The notes: a model not told the origin generated them from the sequence alone. A stretch of 64,000 bases of DNA from Methylocella sp. (GCA_037200525.1 JBBCGG010000001.1:3836501-3900500); one strand, 5' to 3'; numbered from the stretch's first letter, positions 21,649 to 29,643 are shown. Translations and numbers: made by a program.

Positions 21649-22662
21649 TCGTAACCAGAAGCGGAGGCTTTCCGCAAAGAGGCCGGCGAACAGGATCAAT
21701 CCCGCATCGCGATTCGAGCGGAACAATTTCAGCGCGCCAACCCCAGCGTCGATTGCATCGTCGGCCGGGTGAACATTTTTGACTTGCCAGCCAAGATGCA
21801 AAGCGAAGCCGGCGAGCCCCGCCCACGCCAAACCGCTCGCTCCTGCGGCGATGAAAGCCGCCGCGCTGCAACCGACTGACGCCACATAAAGACACCCGAC
21901 CCCGGCGCGGACGCGCTTCCCGAAAAGGCGCGCAGTCGAGCCTATGCCCGCGATCACGTCGTCCTTGACGTCCTGCAGCGCGTAAATCGTGTCATAGCCG
22001 ATCGTCCAGAAAATAGCGCCGCTATAGAGCAGCGCGGGAGCGAGGGCGAGCGAGCCGAATGCCGCCGCCCAGCCCATCAATCCGCCCCAGCCAAAGGCCG
22101 CTCCCAGAACCGCCTGCGGCCACGACGTCACGCGCTTGGCGAACGGGTAGACGCCGACGATCAAAAGCGAGGCGAAGCCAAGCGCAATCGAAAAGGCGTT
22201 GAAGCTCAGCAGAACGACGAGACCGACGAGAAGCTGCGCCGCCAGGAACGTTTTGGCGGCGCTGACGCTGACCCGGCCGGAAGGAAGCGGGCGTTGCCGC
22301 GTTCGCTCGACTTTTGCGTCAATCTCCCGGTCCACAATGTCATTATAGGTCGAGCCAGCGCCGCGCATCGCGATCGCGCCGATCAGAAAAAGAATGAGAT
22401 CGCGCCAATGCGGGCCTGCGCCGCGATTGACGCTGGCGAGGGCGCTTGATTGCCAGCAAGGCAAAAGCAACAGCCACCAGCCGATCGGCCGGTCAATTCT
22501 CGCCAGTTGAACGAAAGGCCGCCAGGATTCGGGCGCAAAACGAACGACGAACTGGCCCCCGACCGAGTCGGGCAGCGCGACGGCCCCCTCGGCTGGCGCC
22601 GGACGATCTGAAACGGGCCGGGCCGGCGAGGCGGACGCGGCTTTTGGGCGTGACTGCTTCAA
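21643..22662 (-). CDS. ubiA: 4-hydroxybenzoate polyprenyltransferase
   Basis: Integral membrane enzyme that attaches the polyprenyl chain to 4-hydroxybenzoate in ubiquinone synthesis. The two Asp-rich motifs that bind Mg-diphosphate are visible: NDIVDREID (about residue 107) and DVKDD (about 230). Around eight hydrophobic helices are seen. The 339-residue length includes a Pro/Ala-rich N-terminal extension of about 40 residues before RFAPESWRPFVQLARIDRP, so a later start is possible. In relatives ubiA often lies beside rsmE; here a transposon separates them. Confidence 0.92.
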   Translation of the reverse strand: MKQSRPKAASASPARPVSDRPAPAEGAVALPDSVGGQFVVRFAPESWRPFVQLARIDRPIGWWLLLLPCWQSSALASVNRGAGPHWRDLILFLIGAIAMRGAGSTYNDIVDREIDAKVERTRQRPLPSGRVSVSAAKTFLAAQLLVGLVVLLSFNAFSIALGFASLLIVGVYPFAKRVTSWPQAVLGAAFGWGGLMGWAAAFGSLALAPALLYSGAIFWTIGYDTIYALQDVKDDVIAGIGSTARLFGKRVRAGVGCLYVASVGCSAAAFIAAGASGLAWAGLAGFALHLGWQVKNVHPADDAIDAGVGALKLFRSNRDAGLILFAGLFAESLRFWLRA

Positions 22663-22700
22663 CTTGAATCGCCCGTGCTCGCTATTGCTTTAGCTCCAGC

Positions 22701-22743
22701 ACATGATCCTGTCCGAAAATGTAACGGCGTTTCGGGGTCATGC
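22701..22743. repeat. Dispersed palindromic repeat, copy 3
   Basis: ACATGATCCTGTCCGAAAA and TTTCGGGGTCATGC form an imperfect inverted repeat of the same type as the copies at 8774-8814 and 21608-21648. It lies between ubiA and the small exported protein gene. Confidence 0.5.
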
Positions 22744-22748
22744 TTTGG

Positions 22749-23192
22749 TCAGAGCGGGCCGGTCGGCAGCTTCTGACCCTGCGGCAGCCCGCCGCCCGTA
22801 GCCTGTTGTTCCTGCGCTTTCTTCATTTGCGCGGCGATCTTGCAGGCCTGCCCGGCGACGGCGTTCGATTTGTCGGCGCTCCCCTGGATATTCTCCAGCG
22901 CGGAATCGGGAACGTTGCACCATTCCTTGTTTTTGTTGAGATAGGCGACGAGGTTGCGTTCGACGACGACAAGCTCTTTCAGCTTCGGGCATGAAGCCGT
23001 TGGGTCGAGCTGGTTTTTGGTTCCCTTCGCCAGCTGATTCAGCTGATCGATGATCGCCTGCCGCTTTTGGGAGAGGGCGCCAATATCCGCGTTGCAATCA
23101 GCGGCATAGGCCGCGTTGCAGACCGCGAAGGAGACCGCCAGCGCACCAAGAAAAGCCGCGTTGCGCGCGGCATGGATGAGACCATTCGTCAT
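22749..23192 (-). CDS. Small exported protein of unknown function
   Basis: About 147 residues from the ATG at 23192. It has a signal peptide (NAAFLGALAVSFAVCNAAYA, probable cleavage after AYA) and then a helical, Cys-containing mature part (CNADIGALSQKRQAI, ASCPKLKELV, KEWCNVPD, GQACKIAAQM). The four mature cysteines could form disulfides in the periplasm. It ends in a Gln/Gly-rich tail. I do not recognise a family. A second ATG 21 bp upstream is possible. Confidence 0.75.
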   Translation of the reverse strand: MTNGLIHAARNAAFLGALAVSFAVCNAAYAADCNADIGALSQKRQAIIDQLNQLAKGTKNQLDPTASCPKLKELVVVERNLVAYLNKNKEWCNVPDSALENIQGSADKSNAVAGQACKIAAQMKKAQEQQATGGGLPQGQKLPTGPL

Positions 23193-23387
23193 CAGAATCG
23201 GAGCCTTTCCCACAGATTCGCAATGCCCCCAGCCTTTTGATAGCTAGCCTCATTAATAGCAAAGGCGTGCGCCTCGAAGCAAGCGCCGCGTCAATTGCGC
23301 CGAAAGCGGGCATTGCCGCGTCTCAAAACACCGTTTCGATTCGCGGACGAATCAGTCTAGTTATTCCGCTCCTCGCCGTCACGCCGC

Positions 23388-23411
23388 GGCGACTATGTAC
23401 TTTACAAACCA
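23388..23411 (+). repeat. Left terminal inverted repeat of the IS1595-type transposon
   Basis: Starts GGCGACTATGTACTTTAC and ends AACCA. It matches the reverse complement of 27615-27638 at 21 of 24 positions. The 8-bp target duplication CACGCCGC lies directly outside. Confidence 0.9.
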
Positions 23412-23457
23412 CGTAATTTGATTTAGGATGATTTCAGTTAGAAATCAGGTGTTTGCT

Positions 23458-24374
23458 ATGTCAGTCCTTTCGAAGCCCTACTTCCACGATGAGGCCAAAG
23501 CCTTCGAGCATCTCGAAAGCGTTTTGTGGCCGGAGGGTCCGGTTTGCCCGCACTGCGGTTCGATCAGCGGCAAGCACTACGATCTGCGCAAGACGCGCCT
23601 TGGCCTTCGCAAATGTTCGGATTGCCGCAAGCAATTTACGGTGAAGGTCAAGACCGTTTTCGAACAGGCTCATATCCCGCTGAATAAGATGCTTCAAGCG
23701 GTCTATTTGATGTGCTCCAGCAAGAAGGGCATTAGCGCGCATCAGCTGCATCGAATTCTGGAAATCACGTACAAAAGCGCGTGGTTCCTTGCGCATCGCA
23801 TTCGCGAGGCCATGCGCGTGGGCTCTCTTAGCCCTCTGGGCGGCGATGGCAAGACCGTTGAGGTCGATGAGACCTACATTGGCCGTTTAGAAGGCTATCC
23901 GAAACAGCGCCGGGGGGCGCTCATAAGAACGTTGTCTTGACGCTGGTCGAGCGCGGCGGCTCTGCCCGCAGCTTCCACATTGACACCGCCAGCGTTGCGC
24001 AGATTGCGCCGATCGTGCGAGCCAACATCGCCCGCGAAACCGCGCTCATGAGCGATGAAGGCGCGCAATATAGGGAAGTCGGTCGCGACTTCGCTTCGCA
24101 TGAGACCGTAAATCACGGCGAGAAAGAATACGCTCGCGATCACGTCACGACTAACACGGTCGAGGGCTTCTACAGCATCTTCAAACGCGGCATGAGGGGC
24201 GTGTACCAACATTGCGGCGAGCGCCATTTGCATCGCTATTTGGCGGAATTTGACTTTCGCTACAGCAATCGCAGCGGGCTTGGCACTGAGGATAAAGAGC
24301 GGACTGGGAAAGCTTTGATTGGTGTGACAGGCAAGCGGTTAAAATATAGGGGATCTAGCGCGATCCATGTCTGA
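23458..24374 (+). pseudogene. IS1595-family transposase, frameshifted
   Basis: The N-terminal frame has the zinc-ribbon pair CPHCG and CSDC. It continues through the helical domain to the first catalytic Asp (VEVDETYIG). At the six-G run 23912-23917 the reading moves to another frame (a resumption read as AHKNVVLTLVERGG), which carries the second and third catalytic regions (MSDEGAQYREVG and NTVEGFYSIFKRGMRGVYQH). The break is either programmed frameshifting, an indel, or a sequencing error. I start at the ATG at 23458 (MSVLSKPYF); another ATG lies 30 bp upstream. The ISXO2-like DDE domain is otherwise complete. Confidence 0.9.
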
Positions 24375-24533
24375 TTCTCAAAAAGTCAAGCGGAATAAAC
24401 CTTGACAACCCCATGATTCGCGACACATAACGAACTGCGGGTGATTATGCGCCGAACATCCTGATGATGTCAGGAGACCGGGGTTTACCGTATCCCTCGT
24501 AAAGAGGGTGTAGGTGCCTAGCTCCCGCTCCTT

Positions 24534-25271
24534 TTATCTCCCCCGAAACCGCATATTCCATACCGTGAACCTTGTGACGTTATGGGGGCTGTCCACGTCG
24601 AACGTAGTTAGCCCACTTTTATCAAGAATTTTATGTGCTAGCTCGCGCTTTGATTGGCGACCTTCTGCGAGCAAATGTCTGCCGTTACGGGCGGCACAGA
24701 CGGCCCCTAAGATCAAATCATTCAACTGCAATAAATCGCACTTTTTTGAGTCTTCGGACACCAGTTGCTTGACCGGGTTAGTTGTAATGTTGTGGTCTCG
24801 AGCAGCTGTTCTGTTCAGCATTCTGCGTATATCCTCCAGGGGCGTCTGGCTATTCCGGTGGTCCAGCCTCACGTAAAGCGACCCCTTCGCACCATATAAT
24901 TTTACAAATTTATGAAGCAAAAGTTGATAGTACAACTTTGAGAGACCTACATCTCTTTCACCGTTGTTATATTTGGTGTGATTCCATTGGTGGCTGTCGA
25001 AAACTAAATTATTGAAATGCATGTAATTGGCGTTATTCATGGCAAAAAAATAATCAATCAGAGCTTCATATTCTCCTTGCTTCTGATTTGACACCCTCTG
25101 CCATTTCAACTCGGCATTCATATTGAATTTATCTCTGTATTTTTTTAGCGTCTCGTAGGCCCGTGTTAGCATGTTACGGTGCATGCAAAGACCGCCGACG
25201 ACGACAAATCGATCGCTGGATATGCCAGATTCATCTGCGATGAAAACATAATCTTCGGGTGGCACGAACAT
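24534..25271 (-). CDS. DUF3800 domain protein (transposon passenger)
   Basis: The 245-residue product has the DUF3800 pattern: FIADESG (Asp13) on the first strand, VVVGGLCM on the second, an ELKW acidic motif (Glu54), VRLDHR in the middle, and LLQLNDLILGAV with Asp185 near the end. This acidic set is thought to form an RNase H-like nuclease site. The family is frequent in mobile elements and near defence genes, but its role is unproven. It is divergent from the small gene at 25270; the two start codons share two bases. Local base composition is lower in GC than the core genes, fitting transfer. Confidence 0.85.
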   Translation of the reverse strand: MFVPPEDYVFIADESGISSDRFVVVGGLCMHRNMLTRAYETLKKYRDKFNMNAELKWQRVSNQKQGEYEALIDYFFAMNNANYMHFNNLVFDSHQWNHTKYNNGERDVGLSKLYYQLLLHKFVKLYGAKGSLYVRLDHRNSQTPLEDIRRMLNRTAARDHNITTNPVKQLVSEDSKKCDLLQLNDLILGAVCAARNGRHLLAEGRQSKRELAHKILDKSGLTTFDVDSPHNVTRFTVWNMRFRGR

Positions 25272-25491
25272 GAGTAAAGGAAAGTCCGACGCGAAAAATA
25301 AAACGAATCAAGCCAAGATACAGCAATCGGATAGATTCACAGAAGCCGCCCGCGAACTCGGCTGCGACGAAGACGAATCGCATTTCGACGAGAAGCTAAA
25401 GAAAGTCGCGCGGCATACGCCGACCAAAGTGCCGCCTGTCGGCCACGAGAAAGACTCGCATAGCGAGCAAAAGAAGGAGCGACGACGCTGA
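25270..25491 (+). CDS. Small basic/acidic passenger protein of unknown function
   Basis: A 73-residue, highly charged protein. It has a Lys-rich start (MSKGKSDAKNKTNQAK), a middle SDRFTEAARELGCDEDESHFDEKLKKVAR, and a Lys/Glu/Arg tail. The middle section resembles small proteins I have seen beside mobile-element genes in alphaproteobacteria, with no known function. Its ATG overlaps the DUF3800 start on the other strand, so the two may share a promoter region inside each other's coding sequence. Confidence 0.6.
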   Translation: MSKGKSDAKNKTNQAKIQQSDRFTEAARELGCDEDESHFDEKLKKVARHTPTKVPPVGHEKDSHSEQKKERRR

Positions 25492-25499
25492 TTTGAAAG

Positions 25500-25772
25500 A
25501 TGGAACAGCTGCCCCTATGGGACGTTACCAAACTCACCCAAGCGGAGGATCAAATGTACGGGACTGCGACCTTAAAAGAGAGGGAAAACATCAACCAGCA
25601 CGAGCCGGTTGTCGCGGAAGAAAAGCTGCAAGCCTTCACTCGGGAACTAACCGAAGTATCCCGTAAACATGGAATCGGAATTGCCGGCGAACCGGACCTT
25701 TTCGTTTTTGAGCCTGAAGACTATGCGGCTGTCTATCATTGCGACTCGGAAAGCCGCCTTACGTTAGACTAG
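25500..25772 (+). CDS. Passenger protein of unknown function (90 aa)
   Basis: Follows the 73-residue gene by 8 bp in the same direction, so the two are probably co-transcribed. The sequence is acidic, with a predicted helix (EEKLQAFTRELTEVSRKHG) and a beta-rich C-terminus (DLFVFEPEDYAAVYHCDSES). A second ATG at 25554 (MYGTATLKE) is possible. The last 9 bp overlap the 3' end of the convergent gene 25764-26294. No family recognised. Confidence 0.6.
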   Translation: MEQLPLWDVTKLTQAEDQMYGTATLKERENINQHEPVVAEEKLQAFTRELTEVSRKHGIGIAGEPDLFVFEPEDYAAVYHCDSESRLTLD

Positions 25773-26294
25773 CCTGACCGTCAGGCCCGTGTTCGGCATG
25801 GGAATATCAATTGACGGCTCGACGCCGCGCGTGTCGCGGAGCACTTGAAGGACAACGCGGGCGTCGAGCGTCTTCCCAATCATAGCCTCTGATTCTGGCC
25901 TCGGAACTTCGACTGTCTTTGCTCTGTAAACGAAAAGCCCCTGGCTCGCGTCGATGGCTCTGAGAGCGAGAGCGCGGATGTAATACATATTGAATTGCGA
26001 CTCGGCCAAGGTTTGGGAAGCGGTGACGGGCACCCGCCTCATCCCTGTACCCCCGCCTCGGGGCTTGTTATATGCGACCTCAATCTTAAAGCAGTTCGCC
26101 CTGCGTAGGGCGTTGGCGAGGCTGTCGTCTGTGCCTTTTTCCGCCGCCTGTATCAGCAGGGGAACCCATCTTAAACGGCCTATTTCGTTGAGATAATCGC
26201 TCACATAGACAGTTCCGCCCGCTCTATCTATTTCGATCTCGCTAAGCATTGACTGGCGTGTCGTATCGTCCAAATGAACAAATGAAAGCCCCAT
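25764..26294 (-). CDS. Conserved transposon/defence-island-type protein of unknown function (176 aa)
   Basis: Starts MGLSFVHLDDTTRQSMLSEI and has a middle motif RRVPVTASQTLAESQFNMYYIRALALRAI, then VYRAKTVEVPRPESEAMIG and a final NTGLTVRLV. I recall this pattern from uncharacterised proteins of bacterial mobile regions, but no function is known to me. An IS3-type element is inserted 19 bp upstream of the start codon, so its original promoter may be disturbed. It converges with the 90-residue gene. Confidence 0.7.
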   Translation of the reverse strand: MGLSFVHLDDTTRQSMLSEIEIDRAGGTVYVSDYLNEIGRLRWVPLLIQAAEKGTDDSLANALRRANCFKIEVAYNKPRGGGTGMRRVPVTASQTLAESQFNMYYIRALALRAIDASQGLFVYRAKTVEVPRPESEAMIGKTLDARVVLQVLRDTRGVEPSIDIPMPNTGLTVRLV

Positions 26295-26380
26295 GGCGAT
26301 TTCCTCGTCGCTCTGGTCTGCCCCCTGAAAAGTGATCCTCCGTGAAGTATGGGCTTATGAGCCTGATGGAGGACTGCGCA

Positions 26381-26659
26381 ATGCCGAGGAAAAGACAGAA
26401 GGCGGAAGAGATCGTCGCGAAGCTACGGCAAGTCGAAGTGCTTAGCGCGCAAGGGCGACCGGTCGCGGAGGCGATCCGCTCGATAGGGGTGACGGAAGTT
26501 ACATACTATCGATGGCGGTCGGAATACGGCGGCCTGAAGGGCGATCAGGTGAAGCGGCTGAAGGAGCTGGAGGCGGAGAATACGCGGCTCCGTCGAGCGG
26601 TGTCCGATTTGACGCTTGAGAAGCTGATCCTGAAAGAGGCTGCCTCGGGAAACTTCTGA
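26381..26659 (+). CDS. IS3-family transposase OrfA
   Basis: A 92-residue protein from the ATG at 26381 (MPRKRQKAEEIV). The helix-turn-helix (RPVAEAIRSIGVTEVTYYRWRSEYGG) is followed by a leucine-zipper-like helix (LKELEAENTRLRRAVSDLTLEKLI). In the IS407 group the product is usually fused to OrfB by -1 ribosomal frameshifting near its end. Confidence 0.9.
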   Translation: MPRKRQKAEEIVAKLRQVEVLSAQGRPVAEAIRSIGVTEVTYYRWRSEYGGLKGDQVKRLKELEAENTRLRRAVSDLTLEKLILKEAASGNF

Positions 26660-26682
26660 GCTCCGCGCGTCGTCGCGCCTGC

Positions 26683-27549
26683 GTGGAGCATGTGATCGCC
26701 GAACATGGCGTTTCCGAGCGGTTCGCTTGCCGGGTTCTCGGTCAGCATCGCTCCACGCAGCGCAAGGTTCCGACCAAGCCCGATGACGAAGCGGCATTGA
26801 TCGCCGACATCACGGCGCTCGCCATCCAGTACGGCCGCTATGGCTACCGCCGCATCACGGCGATGTTGTGGGAGCGAGGCTGGAAGGTCAACGTCAAACG
26901 GGTCGAGCGGATCTGGCGACGCGAGGGGCTGAAAGTTCCGGCCAGACAACCCAAGCGCGGGCGTCTCTGGCTCAATGACGGCTCGTGCGTCCGGCTGCGC
27001 CCGCAATGCCCCAACCACGTCTGGTCCTATGACTTCGTCGAGGACCGCACTCATGATGGCAGGAAATATCGCATGCTGAATATCATCGACGAATTTACCC
27101 GCGAATGCATCGCGATCAGGATTAACCGGAAGCTGAAGGCAGCGGACGTCATCGACGTTCTCTCGGACCTCTTCATCTTGCGAGGGGTTCCGATCCACAT
27201 TCGTTCCGACAACGGCCCGGAGTTCATCGCCAAGGCGTTGCGTGACTGGATTGCCGCCGTCGGCGCGAAGACCGCCTACATCATGCCGGGCAGTCCCTGG
27301 GAGAACGGCTATTGCGAGAGCTTCAACTCGAAGCTGCGCGACGAGCTTTTGAATGGTGAAATCTTCTACACTCTCAAGGAGGCGAAGGTCGTCATTGAGC
27401 GATGGCGACGCCACTACAACACCGTGCGCCCGCACTCATCGCTGGGCTACAAGCCGCCAGTCCCGGAGACCCTGCAATGGCCGGCTTCGCAATCCGGACC
27501 AGCTTCGCCCGCCACGCCAGCAATAGCGCCAGGGCCGACAATGCACTAA
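26683..27549 (+). CDS. IS3-family transposase OrfB (DDE integrase)
   Basis: The 288-residue DDE domain has the first Asp in VWSYDFVEDRTHDGRKYR, the second in IRSDNGPEF, and Glu in PWENGYCESFNSKLRDE; the typical ending PHSSLGYKPP is present. It appears intact. It lies in the -1 frame relative to OrfA and is probably translated as a fusion product. Confidence 0.93.
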   Translation: MEHVIAEHGVSERFACRVLGQHRSTQRKVPTKPDDEAALIADITALAIQYGRYGYRRITAMLWERGWKVNVKRVERIWRREGLKVPARQPKRGRLWLNDGSCVRLRPQCPNHVWSYDFVEDRTHDGRKYRMLNIIDEFTRECIAIRINRKLKAADVIDVLSDLFILRGVPIHIRSDNGPEFIAKALRDWIAAVGAKTAYIMPGSPWENGYCESFNSKLRDELLNGEIFYTLKEAKVVIERWRRHYNTVRPHSSLGYKPPVPETLQWPASQSGPASPATPAIAPGPTMH

Positions 27550-27614
27550 CATTCAAACTGGATCACCCCATGGGGGCAGGCCAGCTCAACGGGCGCAAAC
27601 TAAGCTGATTCGCA

Positions 27615-27638
27615 TGGTTCGTAAAGTACACAATCGCC
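27615..27638 (-). repeat. Right terminal inverted repeat of the IS1595-type transposon
   Basis: Reverse complement begins GGCGATTGTGTACTTTAC and ends AACCA, matching the left end at 21 of 24 positions. It is followed by the target duplication CACGCCGC (27639-27646), only 13 bp before the rsmE start codon. Confidence 0.9.
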
Positions 27639-27659
27639 CACGCCGCCGGTCCTAGCCAC

Positions 27660-28427
27660 ATGCCCCGCTATGATTTCACCTCCCATCGGCTATACGTCGA
27701 CGCCACGCTGGCGCCAAACGCGGGGATCGATCTCGATCCGGACCAGGCCAACTATCTCCGCAATGTCTTGCGTCTGCCCGACGGCGCCGAAATTCTGGTG
27801 TTCAACGGCCGCGACGGCGAATGGTCCGCTAATCTGTCGGCCGCCAATCGCAAATCCGTTGCGCTGGTCGCGCGCGATCTAGTCCGCCCACAGACGCCGC
27901 CGTTCGGTCTCCACTACCTCTTTGCGCCGCTCAAACATGCAAGGCTGGATTATATGATCCAGAAAGCTGTCGAAATGGGGGCGGGCCTGCTCCGTCCGGT
28001 TCTTACCCGCCGAACTCAGGCTGAACGAATCAATGAAGGGCGCATGCACGCCAATGCGATCGAGGCCGCAGAGCAATGCGGCATCCTCTCGATCCCCGAA
28101 ATCGCCCCTGCAATCCGACTCGACGCCTTGGTCGAGGGCTGGGACAAAACCCGCCTGCTCGTGTTTTGCGATGAAGATGCGCCGGTGCGAGACCCCTTGC
28201 AGGCCTTGAAGGCCTTAACGCCCCTTTCCGCCAAGGGTGAACCGCTCCCGCTGGCGGTATTGATAGGCCCCGAAGGCGGCTTCGACCCGGCTGAACGCGA
28301 GGCGTTGCTGGCGCTGCCGCAAGTCTTGCGCCTGTCGCTTGGCCCGCGCATTTTGCGTGCTGACACGGCGGCCGTGGCCGCGCTGGCCGTGATTCAGGCT
28401 TCAATCGGCGACTGGCGACATTCTTAA
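27660..28427 (+). CDS. rsmE: 16S rRNA (uracil-1498-N3)-methyltransferase
   Basis: SPOUT-fold methyltransferase acting on the 30S subunit. The N-terminal PUA-like domain includes NYLRNVLRLPDGAEILVFNG. The knotted C-terminal domain has IGPEGGFDPAEREAL and LSLGPRILRADTAAVAALAV, the S-adenosylmethionine-binding signature. The length of 255 residues is normal. The transposon right end lies 13 bp before the start codon beyond its target duplication, so any native promoter has been pushed away; expression may depend on sequences within the transposon or IS3 element. Confidence 0.96.
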   Translation: MPRYDFTSHRLYVDATLAPNAGIDLDPDQANYLRNVLRLPDGAEILVFNGRDGEWSANLSAANRKSVALVARDLVRPQTPPFGLHYLFAPLKHARLDYMIQKAVEMGAGLLRPVLTRRTQAERINEGRMHANAIEAAEQCGILSIPEIAPAIRLDALVEGWDKTRLLVFCDEDAPVRDPLQALKALTPLSAKGEPLPLAVLIGPEGGFDPAEREALLALPQVLRLSLGPRILRADTAAVAALAVIQASIGDWRHS

Positions 28428-28500
28428 AGGATCATTAAATCGCCCCAATGTAAGATCATTCCAAGAACATGATTTCGGGAAGCAAAGGTTCGGGTTATCC

Positions 28501-28854
28501 ATGATCCCGTACGCTAAATTCCTTATATTGTTTGGGGCCGCGGCGGCTTTTCTCGCCTTTGGCGTTGGCGCGCAGGCTGACGATCTCGCAGGCGATCCGA
28601 GCGCCCTCGCGCGCGCGAAAGCCCGCTGCGCCGCGTTTGGATCGGGCTTCACCACCATCGAGGGAAGCGATGTCTGCGTCTGGAGAGGCAGCCATATTCG
28701 CATAGGATTTGGCTCGCACGGCGTCGCTTCGCCCGCCGCGGGCGGCGGCGCAATGCACGTCAACGCCGGCGACGAATCCGGCCAAAATGCCGACGTCGCT
28801 CCCAGCCATCTGCGCCTGCCCGATGACGACGAAACCGGGTCAATTCCCCGCTGA
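28501..28854 (+). CDS. Small exported protein with a porin-like N-terminal motif
   Basis: A 117-residue protein with a signal peptide (FLILFGAAAAFLAFGVGAQA). The mature part contains ARCAAFGSGFTTIEGSDVC followed by a glycine-rich beta-like segment. It resembles the start of alphaproteobacterial porins, where a C-x-x-[FY]G-x-GF...GTDTC loop precedes the barrel. At about 95 mature residues it is far too short to be a porin; it may be a truncated relative or an independent family. There is no evidence that it is broken by frameshift. Confidence 0.65.
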   Translation: MIPYAKFLILFGAAAAFLAFGVGAQADDLAGDPSALARAKARCAAFGSGFTTIEGSDVCVWRGSHIRIGFGSHGVASPAAGGGAMHVNAGDESGQNADVAPSHLRLPDDDETGSIPR

Positions 28855-29076
28855 TCGAAAGCCGAACCTCTCGATCTTAGGCCAGCGCAAGGTCAAACGC
28901 GTTCCTGGCCCTTGCCCCGTAAGCGCCTCGGCTCGGCGGAGCCCCAAAAGGCGGCCTACGCGCTTATCTAAGCCTTACCGCTTGCTCATTGGCTTGCAGT
29001 CCATCATATTTTAAGCGGGAACCTCGCCCTGTTCGCATCCAGCTCCGGCCTTGAACCGGACGTTTGGGAGAATAAA

Positions 29077-29643
29077 ATGTTCATACAGACCGAAACCACA
29101 CCTAATCCCGCCACGCTGAAATTCCTGCCCGGACGAGCCGTCATGACGGCGGGAACCTTAGAAATCCGGGGAGCCGAATGGGCCTCGCAATCGCCGCTCG
29201 CGCAGTCCTTGTTCGCGCTCGAGGGCGTATCCGGCGTGTTTTTTGGCTCCGATTTCATTTCCGTCACCAAATCGGAAAGCGATGATTGGCAGGAATTGAA
29301 GCCAACGATTCTCGGCGCCATCATGGAGCATTTTCTGTCCGGAGCGCCCCTGCTCAACGCCGACGCAGAGTTCACGCCGCAAGTTGCAGATAGCGAGTTT
29401 TTCGCTCCAGACGACGCCGATACGGTCGCGACCATCAAAAATCTGATCGACACCCATGTGCGGCCAGCCGTCGCAAATGATGGCGGCGACATCCAATTTC
29501 GCGGGTTTCGCGAAGGAACAGTCTATCTCGCCATGAAAGGCTCATGTTCGGGCTGTCCTTCGTCCACGGCGACGCTAAAACGCGGAATCCAGAATTTGCT
29601 CAAACATTATGTGCCGGATGTGCTGTCGGTCGAACAGATCTAA
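29077..29643 (+). CDS. NifU-like iron-sulfur scaffold protein
   Basis: 188 residues. The N-terminal Nfu domain begins MFIQTETTPNPATLKFLPG, and the C-terminal NifU domain (about residues 110-180) contains the CSGCPSS Fe-S cluster-binding cysteines. Such proteins carry [4Fe-4S] clusters to target enzymes; complex I, MiaB and others in this window are plausible clients (inference). It is separated by 123 bp from tsaB. Confidence 0.94.
   Translation: MFIQTETTPNPATLKFLPGRAVMTAGTLEIRGAEWASQSPLAQSLFALEGVSGVFFGSDFISVTKSESDDWQELKPTILGAIMEHFLSGAPLLNADAEFTPQVADSEFFAPDDADTVATIKNLIDTHVRPAVANDGGDIQFRGFREGTVYLAMKGSCSGCPSSTATLKRGIQNLLKHYVPDVLSVEQI

Larger units (their letters stand above)
26314..27583 (+). 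mobile_element. IS3-family (IS407-type) insertion sequence
   Basis: A 1270-bp element with ends TGGTCTGCCCCC (left) and the inverse TGGCCTGCCCCC (right), inner arms ending TGATCC, and a 4-bp direct duplication GCTC at 26310-26313 and 27584-27587. It encodes orfA and orfB in the -1 arrangement. It is nested inside the IS1595-type transposon, so it arrived later. Confidence 0.9.
23388..27638 (+). mobile_element. IS1595-family transposon with four passenger genes
   Basis: A 4251-bp element bounded by 24-bp inverted repeats with three mismatches (23388-23411 and 27615-27638, core TGTACTTTAC, end AACCA). It is flanked by a perfect 8-bp duplication CACGCCGC at 23380-23387 and 27639-27646, the target size typical for IS1595. 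It holds a frameshifted transposase, a DUF3800 gene, three unknown genes, and a secondary IS3-type insertion near its right end. Without the latter it would be about 2.98 kb. The IS1595 family is known to include members with passenger genes. It lies between ubiA/exported protein and rsmE. Confidence 0.9.
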
